Part shown: positions 15,820 to 23,761 of the stretch, one piece after another
Numbering within the stretch: the first letter of the stretch is position 1
Layout of the letters: the number at the start of each line of letters is the position of its first letter
DNA from: Carboxylicivirga litoralis
GTDB taxonomy: Bacteria; Bacteroidota; Bacteroidia; Bacteroidales; Marinilabiliaceae
Direction of reading: 5' to 3'
DNA length: 64,000 nt
Assembly: GCF_025499605.1 (NCBI RefSeq)
Contig: NZ_JAFMVC010000011.1
Span: forward strand, 1 to 64,000
Program-made: the position numbers and the translations under genes
Notes under the pieces: model-generated
The model's input: only the letters and a program-made list of their open reading frames with translations
Database searches by the model: none
Told to the model about the DNA's origin: nothing

Positions 15820-16773
15820 ATGATTGATATTATACTCAAAAGCAACGAAATACTTAAAGTTCAAAATATTCAAGAATTAGAAAACCAGGAACTGGACTTC
15901 AATGTTATTCAGTTTATTGACTATAAGGAATCAGAAATAAATTGGCTTAAAGATAATTTCGAACTTGATTTTTCTATAATGCAAAAATACGAGGACATCG
16001 AAATAAGTTCTCACTTTTTGGAAAATAAGAATCAGGCATCCTTTCATTTTTCAATACCCTTTTATAATACTGAAGACAGACTGGTTGAAGAGCCTATATT
16101 CTTAATCATGTCGTCGTATGGATTATTCCTTTTCTCGAGTTTAGGGCCCGATGAGTTCTTCAATAAAACCTATGCTAATAAGTTTATAAAAATGCGTGAA
16201 TTATCGGATGTAAATATGATATTTAAATTAATGATTGAGTTTATTACTGATTATTATGCCGATATCACCGAAAACCTTACTAAAAAAGTGAAATTGCTTG
16301 CCAACAGGGTTTTAATTGAAAAGGAATTTACAAAGGTGGATATGGATGTGATTACTAAATACAACTTTAATAATTTGCTTATAAAAGAGTCACTAATTGA
16401 AACCACAAGAGTTTTTAATTTATATAGAAAAAGTAAATGGGAACAGCAAATAATGCTAAAAGACAGTATCGAAAATGAGTTAAACGATTTGAATGTCGTT
16501 TCGGATTATATACAGTTTAACTTTGATAGGTTAGACGATTTGAAAGAAAATGTTACCAATAAAATTGAACTAGAACAAAACAATATTTTTAAAATACTAA
16601 CAGTAATTACCGTGTGCATCTCCTTACCCACATTAGTTGCAGGTGTATATGGAATGAATTTCGTTAATATGCCCGAGCTAAATAACAAGTATGGCTACCC
16701 CATTGCAATATTAGCAATGTTATTTGCTGCTATAATACCATTCATATACTTTAAAAGAAAGAAATGGGTTTAA
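15820..16773 (+). CDS. CorA-family magnesium/divalent cation transporter
   Basis: A 317-residue membrane protein of the CorA family, which passes Mg2+ and sometimes other divalent ions through a homopentamer. A large cytosolic N-terminal domain with long helices (about 1-255) is followed by two membrane helices. The hallmark GMN lies in YGMNF near 277-281, right after TM1, and a second helix (YPIAILAMLFAAIIPFIYF) ends in the basic tail KRKKWV. All core features are intact. A 340-base gap holding an attC-like site follows it. Confidence 0.88.
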   Translation: MIDIILKSNEILKVQNIQELENQELDFNVIQFIDYKESEINWLKDNFELDFSIMQKYEDIEISSHFLENKNQASFHFSIPFYNTEDRLVEEPIFLIMSSYGLFLFSSLGPDEFFNKTYANKFIKMRELSDVNMIFKLMIEFITDYYADITENLTKKVKLLANRVLIEKEFTKVDMDVITKYNFNNLLIKESLIETTRVFNLYRKSKWEQQIMLKDSIENELNDLNVVSDYIQFNFDRLDDLKENVTNKIELEQNNIFKILTVITVCISLPTLVAGVYGMNFVNMPELNNKYGYPIAILAMLFAAIIPFIYFKRKKWV

Positions 16774-16954
16774 ATAATTTAGAAATAAAAAACTGTTAAA
16801 AACAAGGATGGTAAGAATAGTATTGTTAAGCTTTCAAAACATGAAACAAGCACTATTAGTTTGACTATCTTAATATTCATGATTAATGGAAATTCGAGGA
16901 ATCAGAAACATTCGAATATATTTTATAATGAGACTTTTTTAAAATAAATACTGG

Positions 16955-17085
16955 CGGTAACAATGTGTATAGTGTATAAGGATTACAGAGGTTTTCGAAT
17001 GGTGTCACCCACATCAATTTTGGGTGGTAACTTGATAGGTTTGAAGCCCGCAATCCCTTACAACACAATACACGTAACGTTGGCG
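16955..17085 (+). repeat. attC-like site 9, isolated (short class, 131 bp)
   Basis: It begins CGGTAAC and ends GTTGGCG. The arms GTGTATAGTGTATAAGGATT and AATCCCTTACAACACAATACAC pair imperfectly. The stretch GTTTGAAGCCCGCAATC is nearly that of site 7 (6668-6797). Its right end opens the GNAT cassette. I could not find the matching start of a cassette to the left, so the CorA gene is probably not cassette-borne. The bases from 16774 to here hold no gene. Confidence 0.7.
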
Positions 17086-17109
17086 GTAATTTAACCTCAA
17101 AATTTACAA

Positions 17110-17610
17110 ATGGAATTTCAGTTTAGACAAATAGAAGAAAAGGATAAGACTAAAGTTTTAGAATTACTTAAAGAGGCAGCTGAAAAAATCAGCAAAATGA
17201 AAATTGACCATTGGCAATATTGGAAAAATCCTCCCAAAGAAAAAATAGAATGGGTAGAAGAAGGAATTCGAAATAATGAATTTTTTTTCATAAACGAACA
17301 AAGTGGAGAAAATATCGGTATGGTTAGAATTCTGAATGACGACTTGCTTTACTGGGGAGAACAAAAAGAAAAGGCAAAATACATACATTCCTTAGTAATA
17401 AAAGAAAAGTATAATGGGAAAGGGCTCGGAACCAAAATACTTCAGGAGATTGAAAGAAATGCAAAAAACGATGATTGTAACTATTTAAGACTTGATGCAG
17501 ATTCTAAAAACCCAAAGCTTTGCAGATATTATGAAAATCTAGGATTTAAAAAAATTGGAATGAAAGAATTTCCATTATCTAGCTATAACCTTTACGAAAA
17601 GAAAATATAA
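17110..17610 (+). CDS. GNAT-family N-acetyltransferase (isolated cassette)
   Basis: A 166-residue acetyl-CoA-dependent N-acetyltransferase. The acetyl-CoA binding motif A is visible as IHSLVIKEKYNGKGLGTKIL near 96-115 (Q/R-x-x-G-x-G/A pattern as YNGKGLG), followed by YLRLDADSKNPKLCRYYENL and LGFKKIG near 120-150. The acceptor is unknown. It lies alone between attC-like sites 9 and 10: GTTGGCGGTA after the first site is the reverse complement of TACCGCCAAC at the second. GNAT genes are common integron cargo. Codon use is AT-rich like the array at 1-7 kb. Confidence 0.88.
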   Translation: MEFQFRQIEEKDKTKVLELLKEAAEKISKMKIDHWQYWKNPPKEKIEWVEEGIRNNEFFFINEQSGENIGMVRILNDDLLYWGEQKEKAKYIHSLVIKEKYNGKGLGTKILQEIERNAKNDDCNYLRLDADSKNPKLCRYYENLGFKKIGMKEFPLSSYNLYEKKI

Positions 17611-17617
17611 AAACTAC

Positions 17618-17764
17618 CGCCAACAAGCCAACATAAAGCAAAAGGGGCGAGGTGAATTTCTGATGGTTCGTGGCTTCGGCCACCACCGCCAAAGATTGAT
17701 TTGGTGTTAAAAATGAAAAGAAAATAACCGTTAATTTTATGGCTTTATGCAGATATTGGTGATT
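17618..17764 (+). repeat. attC-like site 10, isolated (degenerate right end)
   Basis: It begins CGCCAAC, eight bases after the GNAT stop. It carries the shared long-class block (TCGTGGCTTCGGC, CGCCAAAGATTGATTTGG, AATGAAAAGAAAATAAC). The arm GCCAACATAAAGC pairs with GCTTTATGC near 17742-17750. No clean GTT core is seen at the right end (TTGGTGATTA), so the exact boundary is a guess and the site may be a dead end for recombination. Confidence 0.55.
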
Positions 17765-17816
17765 AGAGGTAGTTTTCTCTTTTTAAAGTCGTATAATCAA
17801 TTTTAAATAGTACACT

Positions 17817-18008
17817 ATGCAAAAGAATCACTTATTATTTATTCCATTAGGAATGATTTTCCTAACAATTGCATTAGCATTAAAAGTCTATGCATCCAAT
17901 AGTGATATTATAGATTTCCTGACTGGGTTATTTATCGGATTATCAATTGCAATAAATCTTCTTTTCGTTTATTTTCAAGTTAGGTGGTTAAGAAAGACAA
18001 AAAGCTAA
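17817..18008 (+). CDS. Small two-helix membrane protein
   Basis: A 63-residue protein with two predicted membrane helices (LLFIPLGMIFLTIALALKVY and FLTGLFIGLSIAINLLFVYF) and a basic C-terminal tail (RWLRKTKS), so both ends are probably cytosolic. The ATG follows an AT-rich leader just after attC-like site 10. I do not recognise the family. Small size makes the call tentative, but the hydrophobic pattern is typical of a real inner-membrane protein. Confidence 0.5.
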   Translation: MQKNHLLFIPLGMIFLTIALALKVYASNSDIIDFLTGLFIGLSIAINLLFVYFQVRWLRKTKS

Positions 18009-18084
18009 TAGCCTATTGAATAGTGAAATCATTTTCTGTATTCTCTTATTAAGAGGAATTAGAGAAAAAATAATGCCCCGCTAT

Positions 18085-18136
18085 TGCGTGATATTTTAAA
18101 CAACGAATCACACGAGTAAACCAGTACGGCAGCCAG
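18085..18136 (+). repeat. Direct repeat B, copy 1
   Basis: A 52-bp sequence with the core GTGATATTTTAAACAAC, then AATCACACGAGT and ACCAGTAC. 47 of 52 positions match copy 2 at 20295-20346. GTGAT and ATCAC inside it can form a small hairpin. Between this copy and the SDR start (18351) the sequence is AT-rich; TAATTTTG about 30 bases before that start resembles a Bacteroidota -7 promoter element. Confidence 0.72.
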
Positions 18137-18350
18137 AGGCATTGAAATATGAGAAAAGTATATACAACTTATCTATTAACAAGAGTGCTTATAAATTTTG
18201 TATTAAAGCGATTTTTGTGTTTTATATTGACATTGATGAGTATTAGTGCTAATCAATGTTAATTATTTTTTGGCTACAATAAAGATAGATTTAGCTACAA
18301 ATCAACTGCTTTAGCCCCTTAATTTTGTACCATATTAATAACAGATAAAT

Positions 18351-19304
18351 ATGGGAAATACAAGGACTACAAAAACAGTAATTATTACTGGTGGCAATTC
18401 AGGTTTAGGATTTGAATGTGCCAAAACAATTGCCAACGCCAACCAAGGCTGGCATATTATACTGGCTTGCAGAAACGCCAACAAAGGAACACAAGCGGCT
18501 GAGACTATCACAAAAGAAACAGGAAACAAAAATCTGAGTTTCCTAAAATTGGATTTAGCTTCACTGGCATCTGTAAGAAATTTTGTTGCAGAATTTCAGT
18601 CGAAGAATTTACCACCACTGCAAGGGCTTGTCTGCAATGCGGGTATAACATCCGGTGAATCTATCGAATACACAAAAGACGGGTTTGAATTAACTTTTGG
18701 GGTAAATCATTTAGGACACTTCTTGTTAACAAACCTCTTGTTACCCAGTTTTGCTGAACCAGCAAGAGTTGTTGTTGTCAGCAGTAATACCCATAATCCG
18801 GCTATTAGAGAAGGTAAATTAGTAGGTCAAGCAATGTATCTGGGAGCTGAGAGGTTAGCTCATCCTAATTCAGAATATAAGCTAACATCAGGCCAAAAAT
18901 ATACAAGCTCGAAGTTGTGCAATCTTTTATTTGCTTATGAACTCGATAGAATTCTTAAAAAAGGGAATAAACAGATAACAGTTAATTCGTTTGATCCAGG
19001 GGCGTGTCCTGGGACAAACCTTGCAGGGGAAAATAATATAAGAAAAACCATCATGGATAGTTGGTTAGGCAAATCGTTACTTAAAATAATGGGTGTTGTC
19101 GCCAGTACGCCAGAAAAATCAGGTGAAGCGATGGCCCGATTACTTCTGGATTCTAAATTAGAGAACGTAAGCGGAAAATATTTTCAGATATATGAGGAGA
19201 TTGCCTCATCAAAAGATTCATACAATAAAACAATTGCAAAGGAACTTTGGGAAGATAGTGTTAAACTAACTAAATATCAGGATATTTACACCATTTTATC
19301 TTAA
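18351..19304 (+). CDS. Short-chain dehydrogenase/reductase
   Basis: A 317-residue NAD(P)-dependent oxidoreductase of the SDR superfamily. Residues 10-20 carry the cofactor motif (ITGGNSGLGFE). ACRN near 39-42 favours NADP. CNAG near 97-100 and the catalytic YTSSK near 185-189 are intact. The length and the N/C layout resemble retinol-dehydrogenase or protochlorophyllide-reductase-like SDRs, but the substrate is unknown. Only 48 bases separate it from the AraC gene that follows on the same strand, and both lie between the copies of repeat B. Confidence 0.9.
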   Translation: MGNTRTTKTVIITGGNSGLGFECAKTIANANQGWHIILACRNANKGTQAAETITKETGNKNLSFLKLDLASLASVRNFVAEFQSKNLPPLQGLVCNAGITSGESIEYTKDGFELTFGVNHLGHFLLTNLLLPSFAEPARVVVVSSNTHNPAIREGKLVGQAMYLGAERLAHPNSEYKLTSGQKYTSSKLCNLLFAYELDRILKKGNKQITVNSFDPGACPGTNLAGENNIRKTIMDSWLGKSLLKIMGVVASTPEKSGEAMARLLLDSKLENVSGKYFQIYEEIASSKDSYNKTIAKELWEDSVKLTKYQDIYTILS

Positions 19305-19352
19305 TTACAGAACTTGTCATGCTACTTTAGACGGAGTTTTAAACACGCTTTT

Positions 19353-20267
19353 ATGAAAAACAACGAGTTGCAGAGAATTAAAACTATCAACCAGTATCAC
19401 CAGTTAATGGGGCTTCCCAGCCCGGAGCACCCATTAATTAGTGTGATTGATTCTGAATTGGTTGTTAATTTGCAGGGGAATGGTTCGTTATCTTTTGTCT
19501 TCGATTTCTATGCCATTGCTATTAAGCGCAATTTTAAAGGTAAAATGCGGTACGGACAGCAAGAATATGACTTTGATGAAGGCGTTATGTCATTTGTAGC
19601 TCCAGGACAGGTATTTTCAATTGAAAACGATGTGAGCGCACCTCTTAATGCTACTTTAATTCTTGTTCATCCCGATTTCTTTTGGGGTACCTCATTGGCA
19701 AAAAATATTAAGAAGTATGAGTTTTTTGAATACTCCACCAATGAAGCCTTGTTTTTATCCGAAAAAGAGGAAAAAATAATTACCGGTATTGTAGCAATTA
19801 TTAAGCAAGAATACCAATCAAATATTGATAAATTCAGCCACGACTTAATTATAGCTCAGTTGGAGTTATTACTTATCTATTCCGACCGTTTTTACAACCG
19901 TCAGTTCCTCACTCGCAAAAAAAGCAATCACATTCTTATTGACCAATTTGAAGAGGTTTTGAATAAGTATATCAACAGCAGTATGATTATTGAAAATGGA
20001 TTACCTACGGTACAATATGTTTCTGATAGCCTGCATGTAACACCAGGCTATTTGAGCAAGATGCTAAAAACACTTACTGGCCAAAGCACACAGCAGCACA
20101 TACATGAAAAGCTAATTGAAAAAGCGAAAGAGAAACTATCAACTACCCAAGCGTCTATAAGCGAGATTGCTTATGAATTAGGATTCGAACATCCACAATC
20201 ATTTAGCAAATTATTCAAAACAAAAACAAAAACTTCTCCTTTAAAATTTAGACAGTCGTTTAATTAA
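19353..20267 (+). CDS. AraC-family transcriptional regulator
   Basis: 304 residues from the ATG at 19353; the open frame reaches back to 19314 but those 13 residues look spurious. The N-terminal cupin-like sensor (VDFDEGVMSFVAPGQVFSIE region) is followed by a double helix-turn-helix: VQYVSDSLHVTPGYLSKML and ISEIAYELGFEHPQSFSKLF, then KTSPLKFRQS. In Bacteroidota such genes often control a neighbouring oxidoreductase, so the SDR upstream is the natural target. Confidence 0.9.
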   Translation: MKNNELQRIKTINQYHQLMGLPSPEHPLISVIDSELVVNLQGNGSLSFVFDFYAIAIKRNFKGKMRYGQQEYDFDEGVMSFVAPGQVFSIENDVSAPLNATLILVHPDFFWGTSLAKNIKKYEFFEYSTNEALFLSEKEEKIITGIVAIIKQEYQSNIDKFSHDLIIAQLELLLIYSDRFYNRQFLTRKKSNHILIDQFEEVLNKYINSSMIIENGLPTVQYVSDSLHVTPGYLSKMLKTLTGQSTQQHIHEKLIEKAKEKLSTTQASISEIAYELGFEHPQSFSKLFKTKTKTSPLKFRQSFN

Positions 20268-20294
20268 GTTGTACCCCGTTATCGCGAATTCTTT

Positions 20295-20346
20295 CGCGTG
20301 ATATTTTAAACAACAAATCACACGAGTGAACCAGTACAACAGCCAG
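20295..20346 (+). repeat. Direct repeat B, copy 2
   Basis: The second copy of the 52-bp repeat, same orientation as 18085-18136, with five substitutions. It starts 28 bases after the AraC stop. The flanks differ between copies apart from a short CCCCG-T-AT stretch just upstream. Confidence 0.72.
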
Positions 20347-20379
20347 GGACGAATATTGTATAGGTTATAAGAGAAACAA

Positions 20380-21237
20380 TTACTCTTCCAGCGAATCAAT
20401 ATGCACCGTTGCCTGTATATTGGTTCGTTTTTTCACTAATATTTCATACTTAGTCGCAATTGCGTGGGCTTTATGAATGGTATAATCAGCCGGTAAACGA
20501 ATATGAAAGGTCATTTCGGTATGGCTACCATATTGATGCACCAAAAAGTGGTGCGGATACAAATTAAAATCAGCTACTTCAGGTGCCAAAGCAATAATTT
20601 CACCACGCAAATCATCATCGATCCGCTCGCCCAACAAATGACTGATGTTTTCCTTTAAAATAGAGTAGGTGGTATAAAACAACAGCAAAGACACAATAAT
20701 GCCCAATATGCCATCAATCCACCAATAATACCGTCCAATAAATATTCCCACTAATATTACTAACGACGAAATAGCATCGGAGCGGTGATGCCAGCCATCG
20801 GCAATCATCGATTTTGATTTGGTACGTTTGCCTATCATAATCGAATATTGCGCCATAAATTCTTTTACCACCAAAGAAACAACCGTCACAACAATGGCAA
20901 TAGTTCCATAATGTACTTCACTGCGCGTTTGTAGTTTAATTATCGATTCTTTCAAAAAAGAAAAACCAATGATTGCCAACAACATACTTACCACAATGGA
21001 AGCAATTACTTCGGCGCGTCCGTGGCCATAGGGATGCTCGTTATCGGCGGGCTTGGCCGATACTTTTAAGCCAATCAATACAGCTACCGATGAGATACTA
21101 TCGCTCAGCGTATGCCAGGCATCGGCAATAATAGCAACCGAAGCACTTACCATGCCAGCCCAAAATTTAATAGCGAATAAAAAAATATTTAATAAGATAG
21201 AACCATAGGTGGCTAGTATGCCGGTTTTATTTTCCAT
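20380..21237 (-). CDS. Cation diffusion facilitator transporter
   Basis: A 285-residue inner-membrane exporter of divalent metals (Zn, Fe, Co or Mn) in exchange for protons. Six helices are visible. The metal site motifs are ADAWHTLSDSI in helix 2 (HxxxD, about 37-44) and ADGWHHRSDAISS in helix 5 (about 146-158), with HPYGHGRAEV between helices 2 and 3. The C-terminal cytosolic domain (about 205-285) carries the His-rich dimer region (YPHHFLVHQYGSHTEMTFHI). Metal specificity cannot be read safely. It is transcribed leftward, away from hemW. Confidence 0.9.
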   Translation of the reverse strand: MENKTGILATYGSILLNIFLFAIKFWAGMVSASVAIIADAWHTLSDSISSVAVLIGLKVSAKPADNEHPYGHGRAEVIASIVVSMLLAIIGFSFLKESIIKLQTRSEVHYGTIAIVVTVVSLVVKEFMAQYSIMIGKRTKSKSMIADGWHHRSDAISSLVILVGIFIGRYYWWIDGILGIIVSLLLFYTTYSILKENISHLLGERIDDDLRGEIIALAPEVADFNLYPHHFLVHQYGSHTEMTFHIRLPADYTIHKAHAIATKYEILVKKRTNIQATVHIDSLEE

Positions 21238-21626
21238 TGAAACACTGTTTTATCAATGATTAAGACAAACGAAAATAGGCGTTTGTTTATAAAAAAAGAA
21301 GTAAGATAAAAGACATTAGACTCTAGACAAAAGACAATAGACTATAAGAAAAAATGTTAGCTGAGCTTGCGAAAGCATAATTTAACCTTAGTTAGGAGCG
21401 GATGTATTTATAAATCCAAAAAATAGACTTGAAAGGTCGTTACGTGATGTATTCGTAAGGTGTTATTTGTAATATATCGGGTCTACAGCCCTCATGATGA
21501 TGCTTGGTTTTTACCACAGGCCTTCGACAAGTGCTTTTACGTGTTGCCCTTTGACTAGCTAAAGAAACAACAAAAAATCAAGTTAATAATCTGCGATAAT
21601 CCGCGTCATCTGCGGGAAACACATTT
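21238..21626. other. Intergenic gap without gene
   Basis: No gene or RNA is seen. The stretch near 21304-21352 repeats words such as AAAGACATTAGAC and AAAGACAATAGAC, and 21587-21618 has AATCCGCGTCATCTGCGGG. These phrases recur between genes in many Bacteroidota genomes. Confidence 0.5.
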
Positions 21627-22754
21627 TTATTCAACATAGAAAAAATCAGATATAATACTATCGATAATCATTTTTTTATCTTCAGACACAAAGCAATAGC
21701 CATTATGAAGCGTTACGTTGTTTTGAGCGATTTGCTGCTTTAACTCATCATTAAAATATTGCTTAATTGTCGCATTAAAAGCATCCAATAAATTCATTTT
21801 GAATCCTTTTTGGGTGCGTAAACCGAGCATGATAAACTCATTGTATCTATCGGTATCTGATAATGTTTCTTGCTCAAAATACGACTGTTTATTTTTTAGG
21901 GCGTCACAATATCTTTTAATATCGCGTACATTCCACATGCGGTTTTCACCATCGAACGAATGTGCTGAAGGACCTAAACCAAGATACTTTAAACCCGTCC
22001 AATAGTTGCTATTATGCTTCGACTCAAGACCTTTTTTGGCAAAATTAGAAATCTCGTAATGCTCAAAACCAGCTTTTTTTAGTTGCGAAACCAGGTAATC
22101 GAACTGCTCAACACTTGACTCTTCAGGCACTTCAGTTAGCTTTCCTTTCTTCAAATAATCGTAATACAAGGTGCCCTTTTCAAAGGTGAGGTGATAGGCT
22201 GATATATGCTGCACATCACTTTCAATGGCCAATCTCACATTTTCCTGCCATTCATCAAAAGTCATATAGGGCAAACCATAAATTAAATCAATGCTCATGT
22301 TTTTAATACCATTTTCTTTGGCAATACGTATCGCATTTCGTGCTTGCTCAGCGTTGTGTCGACGATTCATTCTACGAAGATGTGCATCGAAAAAACTTTG
22401 AATACCCATGCTCAAACGATTGACGCCAATACCAACAATATGCTTGATATAATTAGCATTAACATCATCGGGATTCACCTCAAGCGTTAACTCCTGAAGA
22501 TATTTAAATGAAGTAAATTGTTGAAGTGTTTGAAGAATCGTTTCTAGTTTATCAACGTTGAGGGTTGAAGGTGTTCCTCCACCAAAATAGATGGTTTGAA
22601 TCGTTTCTTTTAACAAAAAAGAACGATTTAACTCTATTTCTTTACAAAGAGCTTTAATATATTCGTCTTTTAATTGTTGATCAGTTGTTTTGTAAAAATC
22701 ACAATATGAACATCGTGTATAACAAAACGGAACATGTATATAAATGCCTGCCAT
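21627..22754 (-). CDS. hemW: HemW-like radical SAM protein
   Basis: A 375-residue radical SAM protein, the HemW (formerly HemN-like) haem chaperone that hands haem to respiratory proteins. The [4Fe-4S] cysteines are in PFCYTRCSYC (C11, C15, C18). IYFGGGTPS near 59-67 and the family-typical ISAYHLTFE near 185-193 follow. HemW lacks the extra Cys of true coproporphyrinogen dehydrogenases, as here (CSYCDF not CxxCxC). A HemN C-terminal domain (about 270-375) is present. The parS-like site lies 10 bases before its start. Confidence 0.9.
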   Translation of the reverse strand: MAGIYIHVPFCYTRCSYCDFYKTTDQQLKDEYIKALCKEIELNRSFLLKETIQTIYFGGGTPSTLNVDKLETILQTLQQFTSFKYLQELTLEVNPDDVNANYIKHIVGIGVNRLSMGIQSFFDAHLRRMNRRHNAEQARNAIRIAKENGIKNMSIDLIYGLPYMTFDEWQENVRLAIESDVQHISAYHLTFEKGTLYYDYLKKGKLTEVPEESSVEQFDYLVSQLKKAGFEHYEISNFAKKGLESKHNSNYWTGLKYLGLGPSAHSFDGENRMWNVRDIKRYCDALKNKQSYFEQETLSDTDRYNEFIMLGLRTQKGFKMNLLDAFNATIKQYFNDELKQQIAQNNVTLHNGYCFVSEDKKMIIDSIISDFFYVE

Positions 22755-22763
22755 TACTAGGAT

Positions 22764-22779
22764 TGTTTCACGTGAAACA
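22764..22779. promoter_or_regulatory. parS: parS site 1 (ParB binding)
   Basis: TGTTTCACGTGAAACA is a perfect 16-bp match to the conserved bacterial parS palindrome. It lies between hemW and the VanZ-like gene, just upstream of hemW. ParB-CTP loads at such sites and they cluster around the replication origin. Confidence 0.9.
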
Positions 22780-22860
22780 CTGAAAAACAGCCGGTTATTA
22801 ACCAGTTATCAACAGTTTTTAAACATTAAATTTAAAGTTATTAACACATTAAACAGTTAA

Positions 22861-23283
22861 ATGTATTATTTCAAAAAATACCATAAAACCTTAAGTATTA
22901 TTTTCATTATTACTGTATTAAGTTTGGTGAATACTGCTAAAATTAAACCAGATAACCTGCCAATTATACCACACTTCGATAAAATTGTTCATTTCCTGAT
23001 GTATTTCACACTTGGTTTTGTGTTTATGTTTGAATATTACATTCATCACCATAAAACCATTACGCGAATTTCAAAGATTTTAATTTTACCGCTTATCTAT
23101 GGTGGAATAATGGAAGTGCTTCAATACACCATCACTCCCTATAGAAGTGGTGACTGGTGGGATATGTTGGCAAACGGATGTGGTATTATTGCAGCATTTG
23201 TTGCTGTAGCTTATTTTAGGAATAACACCTTTTTCAGTAAGTGGATGTTATTCCCGCTAAAAGAACCAATGTTTAAAGTTTAA
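22861..23283 (+). CDS. VanZ-like family membrane protein
   Basis: A 140-residue membrane protein. Four hydrophobic segments are seen (LSIIFIITVLSLVNTA, HFLMYFTLGFVFMFEYYI, ILILPLIYGGIMEVLQY, MLANGCGIIAAFVAVAYF) with the family marks HFDKIVHFLMYFTLG and E-x-x-Q followed by R-x-x-D-x-x-D (EVLQYTITPYRSGDWWD). Named after VanZ of vancomycin operons, most members have no known role. The last 11 bases overlap the end of the convergent Rrf2 gene. Confidence 0.8.
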   Translation: MYYFKKYHKTLSIIFIITVLSLVNTAKIKPDNLPIIPHFDKIVHFLMYFTLGFVFMFEYYIHHHKTITRISKILILPLIYGGIMEVLQYTITPYRSGDWWDMLANGCGIIAAFVAVAYFRNNTFFSKWMLFPLKEPMFKV

Positions 23284-23716
23284 TGTAATCCGATTTTTCT
23301 TCCATGTTTGAAAGAATCTTAGCGATTGTTTCATTTGAAAAGAAATCAAACATTTGTTTACGGATAGAACTATACTGCTCGTGAACCGGGCAAGCATAAC
23401 CATCGCTGCTATTACTTTTACACGAATGCATGCCTATTAAACAATTGGTAAACACATCGCTGCCATCAATAATAGAAACAATATCGTAAAGTGTAATATC
23501 CTCAGCAGAGCGACCAATGCTAAAACCACCGTGTGGTCCTTTTGTACTTTTTAAAAGTTTTTGTTTAGCCAGGCTCTGAAGAATTTTTCCAAGAAAAGGA
23601 GTAGGTATATCCAGATCCTTTGAAATTTGCTTGATACCTATTTTCTTACCATCCTCATCATTTACAGCTAAATAGATAACAGCCCGAATGGCATATTTGC
23701 AAGTGTTTGATAACAT
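23273..23716 (-). CDS. Rrf2-family transcriptional regulator
   Basis: A 147-residue winged-helix regulator. The N-terminal HTH reads IKQISKDLDIPTPFLGKILQ (about 27-46), then KGPHGGFSIGRSAEDITLYD, the family signature. Three cysteines in the C-terminal region (NCLIGMHSC and YACPVHEQ) match the [2Fe-2S] or [4Fe-4S] ligands of IscR/RsrR-type members, so it may sense iron-sulphur status, nitric oxide or redox. It lies 46 bases upstream of nothing but is directly downstream of the lutB gene on the same strand. Targets are unknown. Confidence 0.9.
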   Translation of the reverse strand: MLSNTCKYAIRAVIYLAVNDEDGKKIGIKQISKDLDIPTPFLGKILQSLAKQKLLKSTKGPHGGFSIGRSAEDITLYDIVSIIDGSDVFTNCLIGMHSCKSNSSDGYACPVHEQYSSIRKQMFDFFSNETIAKILSNMEEKSDYIKL

Positions 23717-23761
23717 TTTTATTGAGTTTGTGGCTAAGGTAATAAAATCATTAAAAAACCT

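Noticed and set aside
15820-16773. CorA gene as part of the isolated cassette unit
   Set aside because: No GTT core complementary to the CGGTAAC at 16955 was found before the CorA start, and the gene has the look of a chromosomal one.
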